Shown here: positions 8,801-18,900 of the stretch, in pieces
Layout of the letters: each line of letters starts with the position of its first letter
Numbering within the stretch: position 1 is the stretch's first letter
Assembly (NCBI RefSeq): GCF_003012735.1
Contig: NZ_PXYI01000005.1
Coordinates: 186,001 to 250,000 of the forward strand
Source of the DNA: Allosphingosinicella deserti
GTDB lineage: Bacteria; Pseudomonadota; Alphaproteobacteria; Sphingomonadales; Sphingomonadaceae
DNA length: 64,000 nucleotides
Reading direction: 5' to 3'
Position numbers and translations under genes: made by a program
Notes under the pieces: generated by a model
What the model was told of the DNA's origin: nothing
Database searches by the model: none
The model's input: only the letters and a program-made list of their open reading frames with translations

Positions 8801-11800
8801 GCCCACGGCACTGTCACGATCAACAACAACGGCACGCCCGGCGTCGGCAGCGATGATTACATCGTCTACACGCCGACCGCCGATTACAACGGTACCGACA
8901 GCTTCACCTACACGGTGACGTCCGGCGGCGTGACCGAGACCGCCACCGTCACGGTGAATGTGTCCGCGGTGGCCGACATTGCCAACGACACGATCAACGT
9001 GCTCGAGGATAGCGGCGCCAACACGCTGGATCTGCTCGGCAACGACGGCTTCGAAAATGCCGGACGCGCGATCACGGCGGTCGGCTCGGCGCTTCACGGC
9101 ACGGTGTCGATCAACAATAACGGCACGGCGGGCAACACCGCTGACGATTATGTCGTCTACACGCCGACCGGCAATTACAACGGCGCCGACAGCTTCACCT
9201 ACACGGTCACGTCGGGCGGCGTCACCGAAACGGCAACCGCCAACGTGACGGTGATCTCGGTCAACGATGCCCCGACGATCGGCAACGTCCAGGGCGACAC
9301 CGCCACCTTCGTCGAAGGCGGCGCCGCCGTGAAGCTGGATCCGACCGGCAATGTCACGGTCGCGGACACCGACAGCGTCGATTTCAATGGCGGCAGCCTC
9401 ACCGTCTCGATCACCGCGAACAAGGTGGGGAGCGAGGACGTGCTCGGGGTCGACACCAGCGGCACCGTCGCCGTCGCGGCCGGCGTGGTCTCGGTCGGCG
9501 GTCAGGCGATCGGCACGCTCAGCGGCGGCGGCGCCGACGGCGGCGATCTCGTCGTCACCTTCGACACCGCGAACGCCACCGCAGCGCGAATCCAGACGCT
9601 GATCGCGGCGCTCAATTACGCCAATTCGAACAGTGTCGATCCGGCGGTGGCCGCGCGCACGGTCTCGATCTCGCTGGTCGACGGCGACGGCCGCACCAAT
9701 GGCGGAGACGACGACGTCACGGTCACCGCGACCGTCAACGTCACCGCCGTGAACGATGCGCCCGCCGGCACCAATGCCACCGTGACCGGCAGCGAGGACG
9801 ATCCCTATGTCTTCCTGACGTCCAATTTCGGCTTCAGCGATACGGACGGCAACGCTTTTGCCGGAATCGTGGTCAGCTCCCTGCCGGGTGCCGGAACGTT
9901 GAAGCTCAACGGTGTCGACGTCACGCTCAACCAGTTCATCACCGCGGCGGACATTACCGGCGGGCTGTTCACCTTCGTGCCCGCTCCGGACGCGTTCGGC
10001 GCCGGCTATGCCAGCTTCAACTTCCAGGTTCGCGACAATGGCGGGACGGCCGGTGGCGGCGTCGATACGGATGCTTCGGCGAACACCATCACCATCGACG
10101 TGCTCGCGGACAATATCGCACCGGTTGCCAACAATGACGGGCCGTTCACCGTTGTCGAGGACACTCCGATCCAATTGTCGACCGAGCTCACCGGCAACGA
10201 CACCGATGCGGAGAACAACACCCTCACGATCGTCGGCGTGTCGAATTTCGTCGGCGGGACCGCGAGCGTCACGGCCGGTGTGGTCACGTTCACGCCCTCG
10301 ACGAATTTCGTCGGCGCCGCTTCGTTCGATTACACGATCAGCGACGGCTTCGGAAACACGGCCACTGCGACGGCCTCGCTCACCGTCACGGCGGTGAATG
10401 ACGCGCCCACGGTCTCGGGTCTGGGCGGCGACAGTGTCGCTTATACCGAGAACGGCGCACCGGTGCAGCTCGATGACGGCAACAACGCCATCGTCGCCGA
10501 TGTGGACAGCACCAACTTCGCCGGCGGATCGGTCACCATCACGATGGACGCGGTCGGCGACGACGCGATCGTGCTCGATCCAAGCATCAGCGTCGATGAG
10601 ACGACAGCGGAGGTCGAGGTGTCCGGTGTCGTGATCGGCACCTATGCCCCGACCATTTCCGGCCCGCAGATCGGCTTCACGGTTACGCTGAACGGGGATG
10701 CCACGCCGGCGCTGATCCAGCAGCTTCTCCGCGGATTGTCCTACACCAACACGGGCGAGACGCCGACGGCGGGCACGCGCACCGTTCACTATACCCTGGT
10801 CGACGGAGACGGCGGCGCCGACACGGCGAGCTACACCAGCTCGGTGATCGTCACGGCGGTGAACGATGTGCCGACCCTCGATCTCAACGGCGCGACCGCC
10901 GGTGTCGACGGAACCGGCACCTACACGGAAAATGCGGCGTCCGGCTTCCTTCATGCCGGTCTGCTGGTCGGCGATGCCGACAATGCGACACTCCAAAGCG
11001 CCACCGTCACGATCAGCGGCGGTCTGATTTCCGGGCAGGATTATCTGACGGTAAACGGCGCGACCGCGGGCACGATCAGCGGCCTGACGATCGGGTACAG
11101 TGCGGCCACGGGAATCCTGACACTCACAGGCAGCGCCACGGCCGCCGTCTACCAGAGCGTGCTGCGTCAGATCGGCTTCGAATCGACCAGTCAGACACCG
11201 GGAACGAGCCGCACGCTGACCTGGTCGGTGAACGACGGCACCGCCAGCAGCGTCACCGCAACGACCACGATCGCAGTGACCGCAGTGAATGATGCGCCGC
11301 TGAACAGTCTGACGTCGACGCAGGCCGGGACCGAGGATTCGAACCTGGTCTTCTCGGCGGCGAACGGCAATGCGATCACCGTGTCGGACGCCGAGGCGAG
11401 CACGTTACAGGTCAACTTGAGCGTCGCGAACGGACTGCTGACCCTGTCCGGCATAGCGGGCCTCAGCTTCAGTGTCGGCGACGGCACCGGAGACTCCACG
11501 ATGACGTTCAGCGGCACCGCCGCGGCGATCAACGCCGCGCTCGACGGCCTCGTCTACCGCGGCGCGCTCAACTATCACGGCGCTGAGTCGCTGACGGTGA
11601 CGACCAGCGATCTCGGCGTCGCCGGCACCGGTGGGACCAAGACCGATCAGGACGCGATTGCGATCACGCTGGCCACCGATGGTTACATCGACGGCGGTGC
11701 CGGTGACGACACCACGACCGGCACCAGCGGCGCCGACCAGTTCCTGTTCCAGCAAGGCGGCCACGATCATGGCGATGGCGGCCCCGGCAATGCCAATGAT

Positions 11801-12610
11801 CGCTTCTATTTCGGCGACCAATGGGAGTCGGGCGACAGCGTCGATGGCGGCGGCGGCGAGGATGCGCTGCAGCTCGCCGGCGACTATTCCTATACGTTCG
11901 GCGAGACCCAGATGATCTCGATCGAGCGGCTGCGGCTCGGCAGCGGCGGCGGCGCGGATTTCGACTATTATCTGACCATGGCGGACGGCAATGTCGCGGC
12001 CGGCGAGCAATTGCTGGTCGATGCGACGAGCCTGGTCGCCGGAGAGACGCTGACCTTCCTCGGCATGGCGGAAGCGAACGGCCGCTACCGCATCCTCGGC
12101 GGCGCCGGCGACGATCTGCTCGTTGCGGGCAGGCAGAACGATGTCGTCGATGGCGGCGCCGGCAACGACACGCTCTATGGCGGGCTCGGCGACGACCGGA
12201 TCAGCGGCGGCCTCGGGCGTGACATCCTGAACGGCGGCAGCGGCGGCGATACGTTCGTCTATGCGTCGGCGGCGGAGTCCACCGGCCTCGGCTTCGACAC
12301 GATCGAGAAGTTCAGCACCTTCGTCGACCGCATCGACCTGCCGTTCGCGGTCAGCGGATGGAGCGGCACCGTCAGCGCCGGCGGGCTCAGCACCGCCAGC
12401 TTCGACGGTGACCTCGCGGCGGCGGTGAACGCTTCGCTCAACGGCCACTCGGCGGTCCTGTTCACGGCCAGCAGCGGCGATTTCACCGGCCGCACCTTCG
12501 CAGTGATCGACGGCAATGGCGACGGATCCTACCAGGCCGGCCAGGATTATGTGATCGAGTTCGCACAACCGGTGGCGCCGCTCGACGCAACTTCGGCCTA
12601 CTTCCTCTGA
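5855..12610 (+). CDS. Giant RTX/VCBS repeat protein, 2251 aa, probable type I secretion substrate
   Basis: I chose the ATG at 5855 because everything upstream in the frame is Arg/Cys-rich and domain-free, while MVATTLSVGQIAIIGVNTED opens a typical extracellular N-domain. Order: residues 1-200 a beta-rich LTD-like head; about 205-545 YVS/propeller-like repeats (TINLDGTY, SIDPATQKIYFDVE, DVDPITGRLYIV); about 560-1810 Ig/cadherin/VCBS-like domains including three 97-residue tandem copies; 1811-2251 a C-terminal module shared almost unchanged with the 2883-aa protein. That module has RTX repeats (about 2083-2135, GGAGNDTLYGGLGDD) and the end SAYFL. There is no N-terminal signal peptide, as expected for type I export. 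Surface adhesion or biofilm function is inference. The transporter genes are not in this window. Confidence 0.9.
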   Translation: MVATTLSVGQIAIIGVNTEDNGNPQRDAITFMLLAPIGSGTQIFFSDRSWNGSVFAGAGGNEGTFTYTAGVDLPAGTVVTITQAQLLAAGIDLSDAGETVYAYQGGINTPSRFLHAVDVADGSVGFDGNELLNTGLTNGVSAVSIAVDNAEFGTRTHNINYGELFSQINNNTDWVQNDNSPQDGTTGGPAATAPDAQIWVAGSGAGEAIVTINLDGTYSSGSVGYQVVQAFQNAAQLFHPSDITLDTVNDKYFFVDADLNGNNRIIQGSISELLANPGAVPNFTVLYSNVGTGPTGSMRTLSIDPATQKIYFDVENSLVRIDYNAAAQTGTILTTLSSDSFITQLTINYATGTVYLGSSSVTSVFGTDVIDTNRVFVASGLTGSNAANSLSFSQINFGANGDTSVGGEGGELGNDSWPVERGSIRGVDVDPITGRLYIVTGTVNLDNDGNGVTTYRGGVWVYDPSNGSVTNLYTQNGSTGPLGLLYYIEVDNATGSYYVIDETGANAEVGDGGVYRGSLTVPGTPTLLATVGNINGLGPQGLEIQHAPTLVGTAIASLAVTEASNAPASGETTRVGLYTGLTASDIDTPNSGDELRGALVRVSGNFQSGATHQDILTINGTQSGTIAGSGITYSYNQANGQMTLSGVATVAEYAAAIALVNFSTSGDNVTAFGAAGTRTISASVFDGLLYSDEISNSVTITGINDAPVNSVSGAQSFAEDGTRTFNSANGNLISISDVDADPSSQSLQVTVAVVHGTLTLSGIAGLSFSVGDGSGDATMTFSGTANAINAALNGLVYTPTLDYHGADTLTLTTNDLGLNGNDPGLTGTGTSEQDSDTVAITVTAVADIANDALNIAEDAAIASVTVQANDTFENPGHAITAFTQGAHGTVVLNDNGTAGNFADDFLQYTANADYNGTDSFTYTVTSGGATETATVNVTLSAVADIANDTVNIAEDAGATTLDVLANDSFEDPTRAITAVGTAAHGTVTINNNGTPGVGSDDYIVYTPTADYNGTDSFTYTVTSGGVTETATVTVNVSAVADIANDTINVLEDSGANTLDLLGNDGFENAGRAITAVGSALHGTVSINNNGTAGNTADDYVVYTPTGNYNGADSFTYTVTSGGVTETATANVTVISVNDAPTIGNVQGDTATFVEGGAAVKLDPTGNVTVADTDSVDFNGGSLTVSITANKVGSEDVLGVDTSGTVAVAAGVVSVGGQAIGTLSGGGADGGDLVVTFDTANATAARIQTLIAALNYANSNSVDPAVAARTVSISLVDGDGRTNGGDDDVTVTATVNVTAVNDAPAGTNATVTGSEDDPYVFLTSNFGFSDTDGNAFAGIVVSSLPGAGTLKLNGVDVTLNQFITAADITGGLFTFVPAPDAFGAGYASFNFQVRDNGGTAGGGVDTDASANTITIDVLADNIAPVANNDGPFTVVEDTPIQLSTELTGNDTDAENNTLTIVGVSNFVGGTASVTAGVVTFTPSTNFVGAASFDYTISDGFGNTATATASLTVTAVNDAPTVSGLGGDSVAYTENGAPVQLDDGNNAIVADVDSTNFAGGSVTITMDAVGDDAIVLDPSISVDETTAEVEVSGVVIGTYAPTISGPQIGFTVTLNGDATPALIQQLLRGLSYTNTGETPTAGTRTVHYTLVDGDGGADTASYTSSVIVTAVNDVPTLDLNGATAGVDGTGTYTENAASGFLHAGLLVGDADNATLQSATVTISGGLISGQDYLTVNGATAGTISGLTIGYSAATGILTLTGSATAAVYQSVLRQIGFESTSQTPGTSRTLTWSVNDGTASSVTATTTIAVTAVNDAPLNSLTSTQAGTEDSNLVFSAANGNAITVSDAEASTLQVNLSVANGLLTLSGIAGLSFSVGDGTGDSTMTFSGTAAAINAALDGLVYRGALNYHGAESLTVTTSDLGVAGTGGTKTDQDAIAITLATDGYIDGGAGDDTTTGTSGADQFLFQQGGHDHGDGGPGNANDRFYFGDQWESGDSVDGGGGEDALQLAGDYSYTFGETQMISIERLRLGSGGGADFDYYLTMADGNVAAGEQLLVDATSLVAGETLTFLGMAEANGRYRILGGAGDDLLVAGRQNDVVDGGAGNDTLYGGLGDDRISGGLGRDILNGGSGGDTFVYASAAESTGLGFDTIEKFSTFVDRIDLPFAVSGWSGTVSAGGLSTASFDGDLAAAVNASLNGHSAVLFTASSGDFTGRTFAVIDGNGDGSYQAGQDYVIEFAQPVAPLDATSAYFL
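8393..9265 (+). repeat. Three tandem 291-bp coding repeats
   Basis: Units start at 8393, 8684 and 8975, each with DIANDxxNIxED, and end before the change of domain type at 9266. Each is exactly 97 codons. Each encodes a VCBS-like domain with DYNGTDSFTYTVTSGG near its end. Confidence 0.88.
11285..12610 (+). repeat. 1326-bp direct repeat, copy A (shared C-terminal module)
   Basis: This runs from the VNDAP codons to the stop codon and has exactly the same length as copy B (20229-21554). By eye about 24 of 441 residues differ, and long stretches are identical at the DNA level, for example around 11990-12160 versus 20934-21104. Confidence 0.9.
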
Positions 12611-12614
12611 GCGA

Positions 12615-12648
12615 TCGAGGTGGACGCTCTTTCAGGCTTCCACCTCGA
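12615..12648 (+). terminator. Hairpin after the 2251-aa RTX gene
   Basis: TCGAGGTGGA (12615-12624) pairs perfectly with TCCACCTCGA (12639-12648) around a 14-nt loop, 4 nt after the stop codon. No T-run follows, so it is only a probable terminator. Confidence 0.45.
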
Positions 12649-12806
12649 CCATGTCGTTGCCAGGCGGAACGTCGTTCAAGAATCTCCGACCAGAGCGTAA
12701 GTTCCTAGATTGGGGATCTGTCGGCTTTAGCCGAATAGGCTGCGATTGTTGCCGGCTCTTCGGAGACTGAGCGCACGAGAAAATCGTTGTCGCATGATCG
12801 TCGGCC

Positions 12807-12833
12807 TAGCTCCGCGCGCTTTTCTATGTCATC
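12807..12833 (+). promoter_or_regulatory. Bipartite motif CTAGC-N11-TTCTATGTCAT, upstream copy 2
   Basis: CTAGC (12807-12811), 11 nt, TTCTATGTCAT (12823-12833), ending 69 nt before the ATG of the 2883-aa RTX gene. Spacing inside the motif is identical to the copy at 5753-5779, while the surrounding sequence is unrelated. This suggests functional conservation rather than recent duplication. Confidence 0.45.
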
Positions 12834-12902
12834 CCGTTGCCGGGGAGTCGCGTGCGTACAAATGGCGCCGTTTCCGACTCTATCTCCGGGGGGAGGGTAG
12901 AA

Positions 12903-15900
12903 ATGGCTGTCAGTTTCACGATCACGCGTACCACGAATCTGTTCCACGACCAGGATGAAACCGGCGTCGTCGATCCCGGCGATACGCTTCGCACCTGGAT
13001 CGTCGTGACCAATGCGTCCGCATCGCCGGCAGACCTTGCAACCGGCGTCTCAATTGCCGACTCGCTTAGCGGTTCGACGCTGGTTCCGGGCACGCTCAAC
13101 ATTTCCCCGATCGCGTTCAACGATTCGTTCACCGCCGTCGGCAACACGGTGCTGCGGGTCGGCGGCGCCGGCAACATCGGTGCCGGCCCATCCTCGGTCG
13201 TGGCTGGCAATCTGCTCGCCAACGACGTCGGCAGCGGACCGTCTGCGATCGCCGGTGACGATGCGCCCGGTTTCTCGATCGTCACGGTCAGCAACGGCGT
13301 CAGCGCCGGCGGCGGCACGTTCAACATCTTCAGCGACGGCTCGTTCAACTACGTGAACGAGGCCGGTGACACGGGCACCGACAGCTTCACCTACACCATC
13401 CGCGACAATGGCCTGGACGGCATCGCCAACAATGCGGACGACCTCACCAGCACCGCAACGGTCACGATCACGCTGTCGGGAGAGGTCTGGTACGTCGACA
13501 CGGCCGCCGCAAGCGGCGGCACCGGCACGTCGAACAACCCCTTCAACACGCTCGCCGCAATCGGCGGCGCGGGCGATCCCGACGGCAATGGGGACGTCAT
13601 CTACCTGAAGGGCAGCGCCACCGGCACGATCGCGCTCGAAACCGATCAGCAACTTGTCGGCACCGGCGCGGCGCTCACCGTCGGGGGCTTCAATCTCGCC
13701 GCGGCGAGCAGCAACGCGACGATCACGGCATCCGGCGGAACCGTCGTCACGCTCGCAACCGGGAACAGCGTGCTCGGCGTGAATGTCGTTACCGGGGACG
13801 CCTCCACCGTCGGAATTCAGGATGGCGGTGGCACCGTCGGCGCGTTGAAGATCGATGCCATTACCATCACCGGATCCGGCAAGGCCATCGACATCGACCA
13901 GGGCGGCGCCCTGGACGTCGACATCAACTTGCTGCACGCGAGCGGCGCCAGCGAAGGCGTGCATCTCGCGGGTACCGCCGCGAACCTGCTGACGGGTTCG
14001 TTTCGAGCCGCCAACGGCGTTATCCAGACCGCCACCAACCAGGGCTTCCTGATCGGGGCGGCGGGCGGCGGCGCTGCCAGTTCCGGGGGCAGCGCCAACA
14101 TATTTTATGGTGGATCGATCTCCAGCAACGGCCTGGCGCTCGTCGAAATACAGGACCGCACCGGCGGAACGGTCACCTTCACCGGCGTGTTCACCGATGG
14201 TTCCGGACCTGGGATCATCGCCGACGGCAATGCCGGCGCGATCAGTTTCAACAACCGAATTTTCGTCGAAAGCGGCGCCAGCACCGCTGTTTCGCTCACC
14301 AACAACAGCGGCACCATCGCCTTCAGCGGGGCGGGGGCCGGAATGGACCTGACCACCACCACCGGCACAGGATTCAGCGCGGTGAACAGCGGCACCGTGG
14401 TCATTCAAGGTTCGGGCAACACGATCACCTCGAGCGGCGGTACCGCCCTCAATGTTTCGTCCACCACGATCGGCACCGGCGGCCTTACCTTCGAGAGCAT
14501 CAGCGCCAATGGCGGTGCCAAGGGTATCGTCCTCAACAATACCGGCAATACGGCCGGCCTGACCATCACCGGCACCGGCACCACCGACGGATCGGGCGGC
14601 ACGATCCAGAACACAGACGCCCGTGGCATCGAGCTGATCGGCACGGCGAACGTCAACATCAAAAATCTAAACCTGACCAACGCCAACGATGCCAACGACA
14701 CAGTGGGCAACGACCTGACGCTCACCAGCGCCAATGGCGCGGTCTACATGAGCAATGTCAGCGGCGCAGTGTTCGACAACATCAACATCACCGGCACGAT
14801 CCTCGACAACGGCATCACCGGCATCAATGTCAGCAACTTCCAGCTGAACAACAGCGTGATCAACAATGCCGGCAATGGTGCCAACGAAAGCGGCATCGAG
14901 TTCAACAATTTGTCCGGCACTTCGTCGCTGACCAACAGCGAGATTGCCCTTTCCGAGACCAACAGCCTCGACATCGTCAACACCGACGTCAACCTGAATC
15001 TGACGCTGAACAACGTCGTCTTCCGTGATACCCAGAGCAGCGGAATCGGCGAAGGCGGGCTGCAGTTCCGCAGCTTCAGCAATGCCGCCGGTGCGCCCGT
15101 CACCAACATCGACATTCTCGACAGCGATTTCCTGCGGCTGCGCACCCAGGCGATCCAGGTGATCGGCGAGGACGATTCCACGGTCAGCGTCGACATCGTC
15201 AACAATGTGATCGACAGCGGCACCGAGATCGGGACCGGGATCGACATCAACGGCAACGACAACGCCAACGTCGCCTTCAACATCAATTCGAATCCGACCA
15301 TCCGATCGAGCGGCGGTTCGGCTGTCAACATCACCTCGTTCCTGAACGCGACCGTGATGGGCCGGATCAACAACAATGCCGACATCGAGACGTACAGCCA
15401 GAATCCCGGAATCACGGGCGCCTACGGCAGCGGGATTCGCGTGCTCGCCCAGGAAAATTCGCGCGCGATCGTCCAGGCGTCCGGCAACACGCTGACCCAG
15501 GGGCTGGGCAACAACAGCTCCGCGGTCGATGCGATCGCGCGGGAGGGCAGCGCGCGCCTCGATCTGACGCTGGCCGGGAACAGCATCATCGCCGCCGACC
15601 CCAGCATGCTCGCCGCAATCAACCTCCAGAGCGGCTCGTCGTCGAGCAGCAACATCGAAACCAACCAGATCTACGCCAACATCATCAACAACAATCTGAA
15701 CGTGCCCGGCGGGCCCAATCTCCTGCGACTGCGGGTGTCGGAGCTGGACGACAGCCACAATCCGCGCATCTTCCTGCAGGGCTTCGTCGAGGCCGGCGCC
15801 GGCATCGAAGACGACACTGTCGCGACCTGGAACCTCAACGGCAACACGCCGCTCGGCACGACCGGCAACATCGCGGTCAGCCTCAGCGGCACCGCGACGG

Positions 15901-18900
15901 GGCCGAGCGCCGGCACGGCGCAGACGCCGAGCAATCCGCTGCCGATCTTCGCCGCCGTCGCGCCGCCCGTCGAGTCGAATGCCGCTCCCGCCCCGCAGAC
16001 TGGCGACGACGGCGACCCCGAAACCAGCGGCAATGCGCCGGCGCCGGTTGCGCCCGCGCCCGGCCCGGCGGTCGTCGACGACGGCAATCTCACGCCGGCC
16101 GAGCTCGCCCTGATCGTCGACGCGGCGATCGCCCGCTGGGCGGCCGCCGGCGCAACCGACGCCCAGCTCGCCGCGATGCGCGGGGTTGCCGTGTCCATCG
16201 ACACGCTCGCCGGCCTGCAGCTCGCCGAAAGCGGCGGCGGTACGATCCGGATCGACGACAATGGCGCAGGCTTCAGCTGGTTCGTCGACGCGACGCCCGG
16301 TGACGACGCCGAATATCAGGCGGCCGGCGGCCGGCTTTCCGCGGTGGACGCGCTGGCCGCCGCCGGCACGCGCATCGACCTCCTCACCGTTGTGATGCAC
16401 GAGCTCGGCCATCAGATCGGCCTCGGCGACGAATATGGGATGGGCGACCGCGCCGACCTGATGTTCGGCACGATCAATCCCGGCGAACGGCGCCTGCCGG
16501 GCAGCGAGGAGGTTCAGTCGGCCAATGGCAATGCCGTGGTCGGCGCATTCGCATTAGCGCCGATCAACATTGGCAATCTGCCGGCCGGTCAGAGCGTCAC
16601 CATCGAGTTCCGCCACATCGTCAACGCTTCCGGAGAGGACGGCCTGGTTGCCGGCGTATCCGGCAGCGCGACCGTCGATTCCGATCAGACCGCACCGCAG
16701 AGCAGCGCGACCAACGTCACCGCCGTCGACGGGCTGACGCTCGGCGGCCAGATCTTCATCGATCTCGACAAGGATGGCATCCTCGACCCCGGCGAGGCCG
16801 GTCCGAGCGGCGTGACACTCACGCTCTATGCCGACAGCAACAATGACGGCGTCTTCAGCGCCGGGGACCTTTATGTCGGCTATAACGAACTTGGCGGCGG
16901 CGCCGGCTATCAGCAGGGCATCGACACGCCGGCGCCGGGCGGCACCGGCACGGCGCTGACCACCGCCACGCTGGCGAACGGGTTTTACAGCTTCGCCAAT
17001 CTCGCGCCGGGCGACTATATCGTCGTCATCGGCGCCGGCAATTTTTCCGGAGGCGGGGCGCTGAACGGCCGCGTCGTGAGCGCGAGCGCCAACGATCCGG
17101 ACGACAATGTCGACAACGACAATAATGGCCAGCCGCTCTCCGGCCTCGTTGCGACGCGCGCGATCACGCTCGCCTACGGCACCGAGACATTGGCCGGGCC
17201 GACCGGCCCGGCGCTCGACACCAACACCACGCTCGACGTCGGGTTCGAGATTCCGAACCAGCCACCGGTGATCGGCAATCTTCAGGGGGACAGCGTCGAC
17301 TTCATCGAAGGCGGTATCACCGTCGGATTCGATGCCTCCCTCGACGCCACTATCGCCGACAGCGACAGCCCGGATTTCGCCGGCGGCTCGCTGACCGTTA
17401 CCGTCATCGATCCGCTCGACGACGATGCCATCGTCATCAGGACCGGCGGCGCCGTCAGCGCGACGATGGATGCCGGCAATGCGTCGGGCACGGTGTCGGT
17501 GGGCGGCGTCCAGATCGCAACCTGGACGCTCGCCGGCACCGGCCTGTCGATGGTCTTCTCGTTCGACGCCGATGCGACACCTTCGGCCGTTCAGGAGCTG
17601 GTTCGTGCGCTCGGCTATCGCAACACCAACCAGATCGATCCAGGCATCGCGACCCGCAACGTCAGCTTCACTTTGGTGGACGGCGACGGCCGCACCAATG
17701 GCGGCGACGACGACACGAATGTCACCACCACCGTCACGCTCAGCGCGGTCAACGATGCGCCGAGCGGTCAGGACGACAGCGCCACGATCGCGGAGGACTC
17801 GACCCACGTTTTCAGCGCCGCGGACTTCAACTTCAGCGACGTCGACGGCAACGGCTTCGCAGGGGTGATGTTCACCACGCTCCCGGCGAATGGCGTCATC
17901 AGGATCAACGGGGTCGCGATCAGCGCCGGCGGCTTCGCGTCGGCAGCCGACATCTCGAGCGGGCTCGTCACCTACACGCCGAATGACGATCAGGTTGGGA
18001 CCGCCCTCGACACCTTCACCTTCCGGGTGCGGGACAATGGCGGCACCGCCAATGGCGGCGCCGATACGGATCAGACGCCGAACACGTTCACGTTCAACGT
18101 CACACCGCTCAACGATGCGCCCCTGATCTCCAACCTGAACGGCGACACTGCGGGGTATACGGAGAATGGCGCGCCGCTGCTGCTCGATGTCGGCAGCAAT
18201 GCCGTGGTCACCGACGTCGACAGCTTCAATTTCGAGTTGGGCACGCTGACCATCACGATCAACGCCGTTGGCGACGATGCCCTCTCGCTCGCGCCCGGAA
18301 CGGTGGCCGTCGACAGCGGTACCCTGGCGGTGTCGGTTGCCGGGGTGGAAATCGGCACCCTCTTTCCGGTCGCGTCACCGCCGAATTTCGGCTTTTTCAT
18401 CGCCCTCAACGCCAATGCCACGTCGGAACGGGTTCATGAGGTGATCCGCGCCGTTCAATACTCCAACACGGGCGACGATCCGGCGGCCGGTTCGCGCACC
18501 GTCACCTACACGTTGGCGGATGGCGACGGCAGCGGCCCTGGCGAGACCAGCACGATCATTCTTCAGAACTCGTTCGCGGTTCTCGCCGTCAACGATGCAC
18601 CGGTCGGCTTCGACAAGACCATCGAGGTCAGCGAGGACGATCCCTACGCCTTCTTCCTCACCGATTTCGGCTTCGGCGACGCCGAAGGGCACGACTGGGC
18701 CGAGGTCATCATCTCCACCCTGCCGGGCAATGGCGAATTGCTGCTGAACGGCGTTGCGGTCACTGCGGGTCAGGCGGTTTCGCGGGCGGACATCAATGCC
18801 GGGCTGCTCAGCTTCGTGCCGGGTCCCGATGAAACCGGCGATAACTACGCCAGCTTCACCTTCCAGGTGCGTGACGACGGCGGCACCACCGACGGCGGAG

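Noticed and set aside
7625-10996. A 1123-codon open frame on the minus strand inside the 2251-aa RTX gene
   Set aside because: It is an antisense shadow of GC-rich repeat DNA: Arg/Gly/Val-rich, low complexity, no domain, and fully covered by the well-supported plus-strand gene.
14667-16412. A 581-codon minus-strand frame inside the 2883-aa RTX gene
   Set aside because: It has the same antisense composition (ADxGxVxVxVD-like) and no ribosome site or domain.
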